NCBI RefSeq assembly: GCF_900110415.1
Contig: NZ_FODR01000001.1
Coordinates: 806,001 to 870,000 of the forward strand
From: Mucilaginibacter sp. OK283
Lineage (GTDB): Bacteria; Bacteroidota; Bacteroidia; Sphingobacteriales; Sphingobacteriaceae
DNA length: 64,000 nt
Direction: 5' to 3'
The notes beneath the pieces are model-generated. The model worked only from the letters and a program-made list of their open reading frames with translations. It made no database searches and was not told the origin of the DNA. Positions 53,627 to 60,898 of this stretch are shown one piece after another; the stretch's first letter is position 1, and each line of letters starts with the position of its first letter. A program made the position numbers and the translations under genes.

Positions 53627-53875
53627 ATGATGTGGCAGAAAATTGATAACAAACTTTACAGGGCATTTAAATTTAAAGATTTTTCGGAAGCATTTTCTTT
53701 TATGACCCGGGTGGCCTTGCTGGCCGAATCGAATAATCATCACCCCACCTGGAAAAATGAATGGAATAAAGTTGAAATCTGGCTGTCGACTCACGACCAG
53801 GGAGATATCGTTACTGATAAGGATAGATCGTTAGCCTCCTCTATTGATAAAATATTGGAAGGTGTTTCGGTTTAA
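53627..53875 (+). CDS. 4a-hydroxytetrahydrobiopterin dehydratase (pterin-4a-carbinolamine dehydratase)
   Basis: An 82-residue pterin dehydratase recycling the cofactor of aromatic amino acid hydroxylases or involved in molybdopterin/pterin metabolism. Conserved [41 protein letters not shown] and VTDKDRSLA match PCD. A clear ribosome-binding AGGAGG (53611-53616) precedes ATG 53627. No aromatic hydroxylase gene is nearby. Short but full length for the family. Confidence 0.9.
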   Translation: MMWQKIDNKLYRAFKFKDFSEAFSFMTRVALLAESNNHHPTWKNEWNKVEIWLSTHDQGDIVTDKDRSLASSIDKILEGVSV

Positions 53876-53931
53876 GGTTTTTGTGTTCTGCGAGATCCTT
53901 TTGCAGATGAATCTATCGGAATGGCGGTTAC

Positions 53932-53997
53932 AAAATAGTTCATAGCCCGGTACGCGGTCTCAGGGTCCTTTTTCAAAGAGACCCTGAGGGGACATAA
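53932..53997 (+). repeat. CTCAGGGTC hairpin repeat, copy 1
   Basis: About 65 bases starting AAAATAGTTCATAGCCCGG. CTCAGGGTC (53959-53967) and GACCCTGAG (53980-53988) form a perfect 9-base stem around CTTTTTCAAAGA. Ends GGACATAA. Confidence 0.85.
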
Positions 53998-54041
53998 GAG
54001 CCCCTCAAAGCAATTGAGCGTTTTCAACCCCGTAGGGGTAT

Positions 54042-54148
54042 AACATTTGTAGAAAAGATAGAAAAATAATGCCCGTGCCGTAGGTACGGAACTTATGTGG
54101 CGTACCTACGGCACGCAAAAATGTTAAATTACGATTGCTACAAATGTT
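54042..54148. repeat. Composite two-layer palindrome
   Basis: Inner stem GTGCCGTAGGTACG (54075-54088) and CGTACCTACGGCAC (54101-54114), 14 bases with no mismatch; outer stem AACATTTGTAG (54042-54052) and CTACAAATGTT (54138-54148), 11 bases. Flanked by small hairpins CCCCGTAGGGG (54029-54039) and GCTCCGATGGAGC (54151-54163). The AGGTACG core type is one I have seen as a dispersed repeat in other Bacteroidota. Confidence 0.85.
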
Positions 54149-54229
54149 TTGCTCCGATGGAGCAGCCTGTCATTTTCTTAACTTAATAGCTTGAAGGAGA
54201 GGAACCAGAGGGAGGATGCCTGTTGTATT

Positions 54230-54295
54230 GAAATAGTTCATCGCCTTGCATGCGGCCTAAGGGGCTTTTTTCAAAGAGACCCTGAGAGGACATAA
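54230..54295 (+). repeat. CTCAGGGTC hairpin repeat, copy 2 (degenerate)
   Basis: Aligns with copy 1 but the left arm reads CTAAGGGGC while the right arm keeps GACCCTGAG, so the stem is broken. Directly followed by the TTCGGTGTTGGACATTCG repeat. Confidence 0.75.
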
Positions 54296-54340
54296 CTTCG
54301 GTGTTGGACATTCGAAATTCAGTGTTCGATATTATTTTTA
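54296..54340 (+). repeat. TTCGGTGTTGGACATTCG repeat, copy 1
   Basis: Forty-five bases CTTCGGTGTTGGACATTC...GTGTTCGATATTATTT. Direct copy at 55457-55500, inverted copy at 56634-56677. Confidence 0.85.
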
Positions 54341-54396
54341 CTTTTGTCCCCTCAGGTGCTCTCGCAGAGGAACCTGAAGGAGAATTGCTATCGTAT

Positions 54397-54463
54397 AAAA
54401 ATAGTTCATAGCCCGGTACGCGGCCTCAGGGTCCTTTTTTCAAAGAGACTTTAAGGGGACGTA
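54397..54463 (+). repeat. CTCAGGGTC hairpin repeat, copy 3
   Basis: Same unit, right arm altered to GACTTTAAG. Preceded by a CCTCAGGTGCTCTCGCAGAGGAACCTGA hairpin (54349-54376, described in parts: CTCAGGT / ACCTGA arms). Confidence 0.75.
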
Positions 54464-54544
54464 AAGTTGAATTTTTTGCCTTTTCGACTTAGACCTTAAG
54501 ACTTTGGGCTAAATACAATCCGCCAATTTATTGTTGACACATCC

Positions 54545-55153
54545 CTAACTATATATCCACATCAGCATCCGTTTTTTTTGCTTCCTGATCAGCGCATCGA
54601 CAATTTTAAGGGTGTTGTTTGATATGGCGGGGCAGCCCCAGCCTTCGGGCGTACCGTTGGGATATACATCGGCTTCGGCAACTTTTTCCCAGGAGTGGAA
54701 TACGATTTGCCTGACATAGGCATTATTATTGGTGCTCTCCAACCCGGTTAAAAAGTATTTTACGTGGATGCCCCAGGCGCTGTAAGCCCGGCCATTAATC
54801 TGGTATTTCCCCAGGGCGGTACAATGGCTGCCGTCACTATTGCTGAAAACGGGTTTGTCTTTTGTCCACACGCCCGACCACGGCGCACTGGCGCAGCCAT
54901 GGCTTACCAGGCCGGTAATCATGGTATCGTTTTTACGAAAATCCCAAACCATAAATCGCTTAACACCCGAGTGCAGGCTCATGTCTATCAAAATACAGTA
55001 ACGGGCATTGTAGCCTTTCTGTTTGCAAAAAGCAAGGCTTTGTTTGGCCTTTTGCCTGGTACGGTTAACGTCGATATGCGGGGCAGCAGCGTTAGCGGCT
55101 GCGGTTAACAGCAGGAACTGCAATAGGGCGAGGAATTTAAGATAAGGTTTCAC
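54545..55153 (-). CDS. Murein L,D-transpeptidase catalytic domain (YkuD-like) protein, exported
   Basis: A 202-residue protein with signal peptide (MKPYLKFLALLQFLLLTAAANA, first 22 residues). The catalytic region of the YkuD_2 type is seen as IVFHSWEKV (His) and EGWGCPAIS with the nucleophile Cys, preceded by LIDMSLHSGVKRFMVWDF and SHGCASAPWS. These enzymes make or modify 3-3 crosslinks of peptidoglycan; for this subfamily activity is predicted, not shown. Flanked on both sides by hairpin repeats. Confidence 0.88.
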   Translation of the reverse strand: MKPYLKFLALLQFLLLTAAANAAAPHIDVNRTRQKAKQSLAFCKQKGYNARYCILIDMSLHSGVKRFMVWDFRKNDTMITGLVSHGCASAPWSGVWTKDKPVFSNSDGSHCTALGKYQINGRAYSAWGIHVKYFLTGLESTNNNAYVRQIVFHSWEKVAEADVYPNGTPEGWGCPAISNNTLKIVDALIRKQKKRMLMWIYS

Positions 55154-55296
55154 CGGTAATTAATAAATATTGTGATGATGTGAAACGTTTGAAAGAAGCG
55201 ATTAGTATTCAGGGGGGTGCGTTTTAAATTTTCCGGGCCTTTTGGCCTCTCAGGTTCTCTCAGAGAGAAACCTGAGGGAATGGATGCCTGATGTGT

Positions 55297-55456
55297 AAAA
55301 ATAGTCCATAGCCCGGTACGCGCCCTCAGGGTCCTTTTTCAAAGAGACCCTGAGGGGACACAACCTGAGGGAATGGATGCCTGATGTGTAAAAATAGTCC
55401 ATAGCCCGGTACGCAACCTCAGGGCCCTTTTTCAAAGAGACCCTGAGGGGACATAA
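55297..55456 (+). repeat. CTCAGGGTC hairpin repeat, copies 4 and 5 in tandem
   Basis: Units at 55297-55363 and 55390-55456, 93 bases apart; the linker GAATGGATGCCTGATGTG is also duplicated. Both carry the hairpin with the loop CTTTTTCAAAGA. Confidence 0.85.
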
Positions 55457-55500
55457 CTTCGGTGTTGGACATTCGAAATTCAGTGTTCGATATTATTTTA
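55457..55500 (+). repeat. TTCGGTGTTGGACATTCG repeat, copy 2
   Basis: Nearly identical to 54296-54340, again placed immediately after a CTCAGGGTC unit, so the two repeats travel as a pair. Confidence 0.85.
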
Positions 55501-55562
55501 CTTCTGTTTTCCCTTAACTTAATAGCATTAAAGAGACCCTGAGGCCGCACATCATGCAATAA

Positions 55563-56429
55563 TTAGTTATTAAAGCCTGCAACCGCCGCAATCTCAATCT
55601 GTGCCTGGCGTGGTAACTCCTTAACGGCTATGCAAACCCTGGCCGGGAATTTATGGTGAAAATATTTGCTGTAAACAGTGTTGGCAGCAGCGTAGTTATC
55701 CATGCTGGTAAGGTAGATGGTTACATTGACCAGGTCCTGGTAGTTAAGTTTATTTTTACGCAATACCTTGCCAAGGTTTTCCATTACCTGTGTTGCTTCT
55801 GCTTCAAATCCGTTGCTTACCAGTGTGCCGGTGTTATCAATTCCAATCTGCCCGGATATATACAATGCATCGCCGTAAATATAAGCATCAGAAAAGGGCA
55901 GGCCTGTTTTAGTTTCGCCGGATTTAGCCTTCCCATTATTCTGTTGCTGAATTTCCGTACCTTTCCTGTCAACCTGTATCCAGTATTCAACTATTTTTCC
56001 GTTGTAAACCCTGTAAACAGCGCTTCCTATTTCAGTTACTGGCAGCCCTGTAGCTTTAAATTCGTCCACATCCCCAATTTGATTGCCGGTTTGTTTCCAG
56101 CGGGCATAAACTTTGTCGTTACCGGCAATAAGTTCGGTAATTTCAAATTGGTAACCGCCATAGCTTTGCAGGAATTCATTGACATGCTGCCTGTAGTTTT
56201 CCGGTGTCCTGACAACGGTTTCCGGGTGCTCTGCATTAAGCTGATGTGCTTTTACCGAATCTGCCATAAATTCTGAGGCCCTTTCGGGTGATTTTCCGGA
56301 ACGAACGATTTCTAAAAAAGCCCTTACTGTTTTTTCTGATTGTTGTGTAGTGCTCATAATTGTATTTTGTGCTTTGCTGCCAAAGGATATTGCTAATAAA
56401 AGCAATAGCGTAATGGTGTAATTTTTCAT
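55563..56429 (-). CDS. Exported SnoaL/ester cyclase-like domain fused to RidA domain
   Basis: A 288-residue protein. Signal peptide MKNYTITLLLLLAISFGSKAQ. Residues about 28-155 resemble the SnoaL/NTF2-like fold (RAFLEIVRSGKSPERASEFM, VYARWKQTGNQIGDV, YNGKIVEYWIQVD). After a Gln/Lys linker, residues about 175-288 are a RidA domain with YISGQIGIDNTG, VTIYLTSMDNY, the catalytic-type Arg in FPARVCIAVKELP and the Glu in QIEIAAVA. A periplasmic RidA fused to an NTF2 domain is uncommon; the biological role is unknown. Confidence 0.85.
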   Translation of the reverse strand: MKNYTITLLLLLAISFGSKAQNTIMSTTQQSEKTVRAFLEIVRSGKSPERASEFMADSVKAHQLNAEHPETVVRTPENYRQHVNEFLQSYGGYQFEITELIAGNDKVYARWKQTGNQIGDVDEFKATGLPVTEIGSAVYRVYNGKIVEYWIQVDRKGTEIQQQNNGKAKSGETKTGLPFSDAYIYGDALYISGQIGIDNTGTLVSNGFEAEATQVMENLGKVLRKNKLNYQDLVNVTIYLTSMDNYAAANTVYSKYFHHKFPARVCIAVKELPRQAQIEIAAVAGFNN

Positions 56430-56565
56430 GATCCTGAGTTTAAATTAACGCAACAAATTTGAGCAAATATTTAAAAGCATAACAGATACAGTTTTTGCTT
56501 ATTTAGACATAACAGATTGATTTTGGAAGTATAAAGCGCGGGAGAGAATGCGCCTGTACGTTGAG

Positions 56566-56630
56566 ATGGCTCATTCACCTGGCATGCGGCCTCAGGGTCC
56601 TTTTTCAAAGAGACTCTGAGGGGACAAAAG
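56566..56630 (+). repeat. CTCAGGGTC hairpin repeat, copy 6
   Basis: GGCATGCGGCCTCAGGGTCC then TTTTTCAAAGAGACTCTGAGGGG; one mismatch in the right arm (GACTCTGAG). Directly followed by the inverted TTCGGTGTTGG copy. Confidence 0.75.
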
Positions 56631-56633
56631 GAC

Positions 56634-56677
56634 AAATAATATCGAACACTGAATTTCGAATGTCCAACGCCGAAATT
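56634..56677 (-). repeat. TTCGGTGTTGGACATTCG repeat, copy 3 (inverted)
   Basis: Complement matches 54296-54340 and 55457-55500. A further partial copy follows at about 56696-56722 in plus orientation (TGGACATTCGGTGTTCGATATT). Confidence 0.8.
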
Positions 56678-56796
56678 TTTCCTTCATTATCCGATATTGG
56701 ACATTCGGTGTTCGATATTAAACCGACCTTAATTCCTTAACTTAATAGCATTAAAAAGGGCCCGGGCGACAAAATTGTTTTGAGTGCTATCTATTA

Positions 56797-57045
56797 TCAA
56801 ACAGCCGTAATCAGCGCAGCTCCGGCTTCGTCGATGTGCACGCGGCAATCGGCAACAGAAATATGGTGTTTGAATTTGCCGATGGGTTCAATCCAATCGC
56901 GCGAGGTAAAAACAGGGGCCTGGATGTTTACAGATTCTACCAGGATCTCTTGGCCATCCAGCACCAGCCGCCAGCATTTGTCATGGCCGTTGCTTTCGGT
57001 ATTAAAACGGATTTGGGCAAGGTTAACTTGTATATTCATTATCAA
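56797..57045 (-). CDS. Conserved small hypothetical protein
   Basis: An 82-residue cytoplasmic protein with no signal or membrane helix. MIMNIQVNLAQIRFNTESNG begins it; GHDKCWRLVLDG, FTSRDWIEPIGKFKHHIS and VHIDEAG look conserved in Bacteroidota (from memory of similar short proteins). The third residue Met (57039) is an equally good start. No function can be given. Confidence 0.65.
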   Translation of the reverse strand: MIMNIQVNLAQIRFNTESNGHDKCWRLVLDGQEILVESVNIQAPVFTSRDWIEPIGKFKHHISVADCRVHIDEAGAALITAV

Positions 57046-57263
57046 TAGGGGTATTGTAAATAATGATGTAGAAACGCCTGGCTTTAAGGATTATTATTTT
57101 GACGGATGGGGCGTTACCAAATTGTTACAAAATCTTGTTTACAGCCTCCGCAGCTCAAAATTCAACATATCATGGTAGGCGCAAAGGATTTATCGGGAGC
57201 CTTTGTATCTGTAATGTATAGCTGATAGATTCTTCGTATTTACCTATGACAAATCCCATTTTC

Positions 57264-57347
57264 CTGTCATCCTGAGGAACGAAGGATCTATCAGCTATGC
57301 ATGACCGATAGAAAAGTTGGCAAATGCTTCGTTCCTCAGCATGACAG
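57264..57347. repeat. Palindromic repeat, GTCATCCTGAGG family, copy 3
   Basis: Arms CTGTCATCCTGAGGAACGAAG (57264-57284, one base over the quoting limit in full: core CATCCTGAGGAACGAAG) and CTTCGTTCC...ATGACAG (57327-57347) pair with one mismatch. Upstream GATAGATTCTTCGT (about 57224-57237) pairs with ACGAAGGATCTATC of the left arm, so alternative folds exist. Confidence 0.75.
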
Positions 57348-57452
57348 TCTTTTATTTTTAAATGTCATTCCTCCTTCATAGTTTACCTAAATTTGATAAC
57401 TACCCACGACATATTGGGTTTTGGATAAACATTGGGCTTTGAACGCCGGCTA

Positions 57453-57599
57453 CGACTCACCCCGGCTACGCTACGCTGGCCGACCCTCTCTCCGGCTTAC
57501 GCCGCAAAGAGGGTGAAGCTCAATTTTGGTTTTATTGCCCCTCTATGCGACGCAGTCGGAGAGCGGGGCAGACGGGCGGTGCCTCGTCGGGGTGAGTCG
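57453..57599. repeat. 147-base interrupted palindrome
   Basis: Terminal arms CGACTCACCCCG (57453-57464) and CGGGGTGAGTCG (57588-57599), 12 bases, perfect. Inside are further hairpin pieces CCCTCTCTCCGGC...GCCGCAAAGAGGG (57484-57513) and CCCCTCTATGCG...CGGAGAGCGGGG (about 57539-57567). Confidence 0.75.
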
Positions 57600-57721
57600 A
57601 CTAGCCGACATATATCATTTCTCCCTTCAAAATCCGCGGATTTCGCTAACCAGGATTGACACGGGAATTAGGCATTTCCTGCTAAATTTTGATACACGGT
57701 ACAAGCGATTGGGTATTGCTG

Positions 57722-60394
57722 TTAACGGTATTCGGAGACCTGGACGGCTTCGGGCGCTAAATGGCTTGATGCGGGCAGGCCTATAGTAAAAACAGATCCG
57801 CTGCCTTCCTCGCTATCAATGGTAATATAGCCGCCGAGCGCCTCAATATGGCTTTTGACCAAAAATAAGCCCAGTCCCTTACCTTCAATATTTAAATTGA
57901 ACCTTTTATAGGGCTTAAAAATGCTGTCCCGGTGTTTTATTAAATCAATGCCTATGCCGTTATCTTCTACGGTAACTATGGTACCTGTAACATCATCAAC
58001 AATAGTGATAGTTACGCGTGGCGAATTGTTTGATCGGTATTTGATGGCGTTGCTCACCAGGTTATAAAATACACTGTACAAATAAGCCTTATGCGAGTAA
58101 ATGATATGCGAGCCGCCGTGTATAGAAACCTCGACCTCCGTATGGTATATAACATCTTCAAGGTCGGTAACTACCTGGGCTATCAATGCGTTTAAATCAA
58201 TTTTTTCTTTGGTAAGGGCTGTCGAACCATCGGTGATGGATACAATTTGGCTTAAGTCTTTTATAACGCTATCCAGCCTGTTCACTACAATTTTTAAATC
58301 GTGTGTGCATCTGGCTACCGTATCGGGGTCGTCGCTATCCAGTTCCAATAAATTTGCTATCCCCATGATATTAGCCACCGGCGACCGCAGGTTATGCGAT
58401 ACAATGTATCCAAACTGGTTAAGCTCCTTGTTACGTTCATATAAATCGCCGGCAAACAGTTTAAGCTCCAGTTCTGCCTTTTTTTGTTCGGTAACATCGC
58501 GCTGAATGGCCACATAGTGGGTTAAAATGCCCTTGTCGTCCATTACCGGATTAATAGAAAAGTTTGCCCAAAACTCTTCTCCGTTTTTTTTGTAGCTGAT
58601 GGTGGTAATTTCGCATGGCTGGCTTTTACGTAAGGCTATACCCAGGCGCCGCAATTCGGCCACGTCCGATTTTGGGCCTTGCAGTATCAGGGGCGTTTTA
58701 CCCATTACTTCATCGGCATTATAGCCTGTCATCCTGGTAAATGCTTCGTTTACATAAACAATGTGCGGCCCCAATCCATCAAACATGTTGGCATCGGTAA
58801 TTAAAACAGCATCGGTAGTGTGCGTTATTATAGATTGGATTAGTTTTAAATGGTGCACTTCTGTTTTACGTTTGGTAATATCATGCATAGCGCCTACCAT
58901 CCTTATGGCTTTACCCTTGGCGTTGCGTATTACAAAACCCCTGTCAACAACATAAGCGTAAGTGCCATCGGCTTTCAGGTAGCGGTATTCGTCTTTCCAT
59001 TTGGTTTCGGTGCCGTCAATTACGGCGTAAATGCCTTTTATTAATTTATCTATATCTTCCGGGTGTATATGGTTTGTCCATGAACTGATGTTGCGCTGAA
59101 TGCTTTCGCTGTTATATCCAAAAATAATTTCGAAGCCCTCGCCCCAATATAAGTTGTCATTTTCCAAATCCCAATCCCAAATAGCGTCTGAAGTTGCCTT
59201 GGTTACATAATTATAGCGCAGGTTAATTTCTTCCAGCGATAACGATAAAAGCTTCCGGGGCGTAATATCCTGCACCGTTCCCCGGAAAACTGCCGGCTGA
59301 TTGCTGTTACCGGCAACCAGTTTGCCAATTTCATGTACCCATTTCATCGATCCATCGGGCAAAATAATACGGTATTCAAAATCTATTTCCCTGGCGTTAT
59401 TTACGGCAAAGGCCTGCTCCCGGGCAAACCGCTCCCTGTCATCGGGGTGAATGGTTTTATAAAACAGGCTGTAATCGGCCGCGAACGAATCCCTGTCGGC
59501 CCCCCAAATGGTATATACCTCGTCAGACCAGTACCTGTTTTTGCCATCCAATTGCACCTGCCAATAGCCCAACCCGGCAATTTTTGTAGCAATACGTAGT
59601 TTCTCTTCCGAGTTTTTTAGTTCGTTTTCTGCTTTTAGTTTCTCTGTTATATCATTTACGAGCACCAGTGAAGCTTTGCGGCCATTAAACTCAATGACAT
59701 GACCGGTAACTTCAACGTGTATCAGATCGCCGTTTTTTTTCAGGTGCCGCCAGCTTTTTTTGTGGATAGAGCCATAAGATGCTTCGCTTTTTGTGGCTTC
59801 ATTAATAAGGGCAATGTCTTCCGCGGGGCGTACCTGCCTGATGTTTAACTTTAAAAACTCCTCCCTGCTATAGCCATATTTTATCAATGCTTCTTCATTG
59901 CAATCCACAATCTGCAGGGTTTCAAAATCCCAGATAAACATGGGCGATGGGTTGTTATCAAAAAGGAGCTTGTATTTTTGTTCGGATTCGGTTAAGGCTG
60001 CTTCCTTGTTTTTTTGGTCGGATATATCGCTAAAAGCAATAACTATTCCTTTAAAAATGCCATTATCAATAATTGGACTTGAGGAATGCCTGATATTGAA
60101 CGCCGATCCATCGGCCCTCCGGTAAACATGGTCAAGATTGTGTTGTCCGTTAACGGCCTTATTTACGGTGCATATGGCGCATTCGCTTTCGGGGTATACG
60201 TTACCATTTATGTCGCGATAATGGATAAGGCTATGCATGTTTTTGCCAATGCAGGCCTGGCGCGGGTAACCAAGCATCTGTGTGGCCGCCTGGTTAATAA
60301 ACATACAATTGCCTTGGGTATCAATGCCATATACGCCCCTGTTCAGGGTGTCAACAATTTGCTCAAAGTTTAAATAGTGCTGTTCGGCAGGCAT
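57722..60394 (-). CDS. Cytoplasmic multi-PAS sensor histidine kinase
   Basis: An 890-residue soluble histidine kinase. Five PAS domains in a row (about 10-120, 125-245, 250-375, 380-505, 510-635), with PAC-like ends such as DISDQKNKEAAL, DITEKLKAENEL, DITPRKLLSL, DITKRKTEVHHL and DVTEQKKAELEL. A HisKA-type H-box follows (SHNLRSPVANIMGIANLL) and the ATPase domain shows NLVSNAIKY (N), VEDNGIGIDL (G1), and GKGLGLFLVKSHIEALGG (G2). No membrane helix, no receiver domain and no cognate regulator adjacent, so the output is unknown. Confidence 0.94.
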   Translation of the reverse strand: MPAEQHYLNFEQIVDTLNRGVYGIDTQGNCMFINQAATQMLGYPRQACIGKNMHSLIHYRDINGNVYPESECAICTVNKAVNGQHNLDHVYRRADGSAFNIRHSSSPIIDNGIFKGIVIAFSDISDQKNKEAALTESEQKYKLLFDNNPSPMFIWDFETLQIVDCNEEALIKYGYSREEFLKLNIRQVRPAEDIALINEATKSEASYGSIHKKSWRHLKKNGDLIHVEVTGHVIEFNGRKASLVLVNDITEKLKAENELKNSEEKLRIATKIAGLGYWQVQLDGKNRYWSDEVYTIWGADRDSFAADYSLFYKTIHPDDRERFAREQAFAVNNAREIDFEYRIILPDGSMKWVHEIGKLVAGNSNQPAVFRGTVQDITPRKLLSLSLEEINLRYNYVTKATSDAIWDWDLENDNLYWGEGFEIIFGYNSESIQRNISSWTNHIHPEDIDKLIKGIYAVIDGTETKWKDEYRYLKADGTYAYVVDRGFVIRNAKGKAIRMVGAMHDITKRKTEVHHLKLIQSIITHTTDAVLITDANMFDGLGPHIVYVNEAFTRMTGYNADEVMGKTPLILQGPKSDVAELRRLGIALRKSQPCEITTISYKKNGEEFWANFSINPVMDDKGILTHYVAIQRDVTEQKKAELELKLFAGDLYERNKELNQFGYIVSHNLRSPVANIMGIANLLELDSDDPDTVARCTHDLKIVVNRLDSVIKDLSQIVSITDGSTALTKEKIDLNALIAQVVTDLEDVIYHTEVEVSIHGGSHIIYSHKAYLYSVFYNLVSNAIKYRSNNSPRVTITIVDDVTGTIVTVEDNGIGIDLIKHRDSIFKPYKRFNLNIEGKGLGLFLVKSHIEALGGYITIDSEEGSGSVFTIGLPASSHLAPEAVQVSEYR

Positions 60395-60604
60395 CCGGTG
60401 TAATTAACTTCCCCTTTTTTACGCAGGTTAAACACAACTTGTTGTTATTGTTTGCATTTTAGTAACCAGCCGGGTTATAACAGGAAGGTGTTTATAAAAC
60501 AGGTTTATTATATTATTATTAGTGGCCGGGTTGGCAAATATTAATTATTAAAACAAATGTAACCTTTGTTTAAGCGGTGCGTACAAATCAAAAATGATTA
60601 AATT

Positions 60605-60796
60605 ATGGATATTGTTGTAATACTGGGTGCCATACTATTGGGTTTAGGTATTTTATTAATAGCGGCTATTCTGTTTTTTAGCGGGGTAAAATATATTCAA
60701 AGAAAATATTACCCCACCTGGAAATTTCCGGATTATATTAGCGTGGGATATGCCGAATACCTGTACAGGAAGTATATAAAAAGAAGTAAATCTTAA
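60605..60796 (+). CDS. Small single-helix membrane protein
   Basis: A 63-residue protein: one N-terminal helix (about 4-27, VVILGAILLGLGILLIAAILFF) then a basic, Tyr-rich tail (KYIQRKYYPTWKFPDYIS, YAEYLYRKYIKRSKS). Followed by a strong terminator, and divergent from the PAS kinase gene. No family recognised; compact and protein-like, so probably real. Confidence 0.6.
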   Translation: MDIVVILGAILLGLGILLIAAILFFSGVKYIQRKYYPTWKFPDYISVGYAEYLYRKYIKRSKS

Positions 60797-60853
60797 CCCT
60801 GAAATCCAAACCTGCCCTGCAAGATTTAAATTAAAAGATAAGGTGAAGGCTAT

Positions 60854-60897
60854 CCGCCCGCCACAAGTGCATAGCACCCTGAATGGGGGCGGTTTTT
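60854..60897 (+). terminator. Rho-independent terminator after the small membrane protein
   Basis: CCGCCC (60854-60859) pairs with GGGCGG (60887-60892), followed by TTTTT; inner bases GTGC/GCAC add pairing. Confidence 0.65.
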
Positions 60898-60898
60898 A

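Larger units (their letters stand above)
53876..54544. other. Repeat-dense intergenic region
   Basis: About 670 bases, no gene. It holds three copies of the CTCAGGGTC/GACCCTGAG hairpin repeat (53932-53997, 54230-54295, 54397-54463), one composite palindrome (54042-54148) and a 45-base TTCGGTGTTGGACATTCG repeat (54296-54340). Confidence 0.8.
55154..55562. other. Repeat-dense intergenic region with 93-base tandem duplication
   Basis: No gene. Contains a CTCAGGTTCTC/GAGAAACCTGAG hairpin (55250-55276), then two tandem units of the CTCAGGGTC repeat with a period of 93 bases (55297 and 55390), then the TTCGGTGTTGGACATTCG repeat copy 2 (55457-55500) and a last GAGACCCTGAGG fragment near 55536. Confidence 0.8.
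56430..56796. other. Intergenic region with hairpin repeat and inverted repeat copy
   Basis: No gene. Holds CTCAGGGTC repeat copy 6 (56566-56630) and the inverted TTCGGTGTTGGACATTCG copy (56634-56677). Confidence 0.75.
57046..57721. other. Intergenic region with two large palindromes
   Basis: About 680 bases without a gene. It holds a GTCATCCTGAGG-family palindrome (57264-57347) with an additional outer pair AGCTGATAGATT (57220-57231)/GATCTATCAGCT (57285-57296), and a 147-base palindrome (57453-57599). Confidence 0.75.

Noticed and set aside
55250-55435. Sixty-one-residue minus-strand frame with internal repeat
   Set aside because: The frame arises from the 93-base tandem repeat; a multiple-of-three period keeps it open. 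No gene evidence.
54545-56429. Genomic island or prophage at 53.9-57.6 kb
   Set aside because: No integrase, transposase, tRNA site or phage gene; enclosed genes have ordinary Bacteroidota character. Only the intergenic repeats are unusual.
53932-56677. Possible CRISPR array
   Set aside because: Units are palindromic, unevenly spaced, of both orientations and partly tandem with identical linkers; no spacers and no cas genes.
58660-58770. LOV-type light-sensing PAS domain in the histidine kinase
   Set aside because: The fifth PAS has GKTPLILQGPKSD but lacks the flavin-binding Cys of the GxNCRFLQG motif, so photochemistry is not supported.
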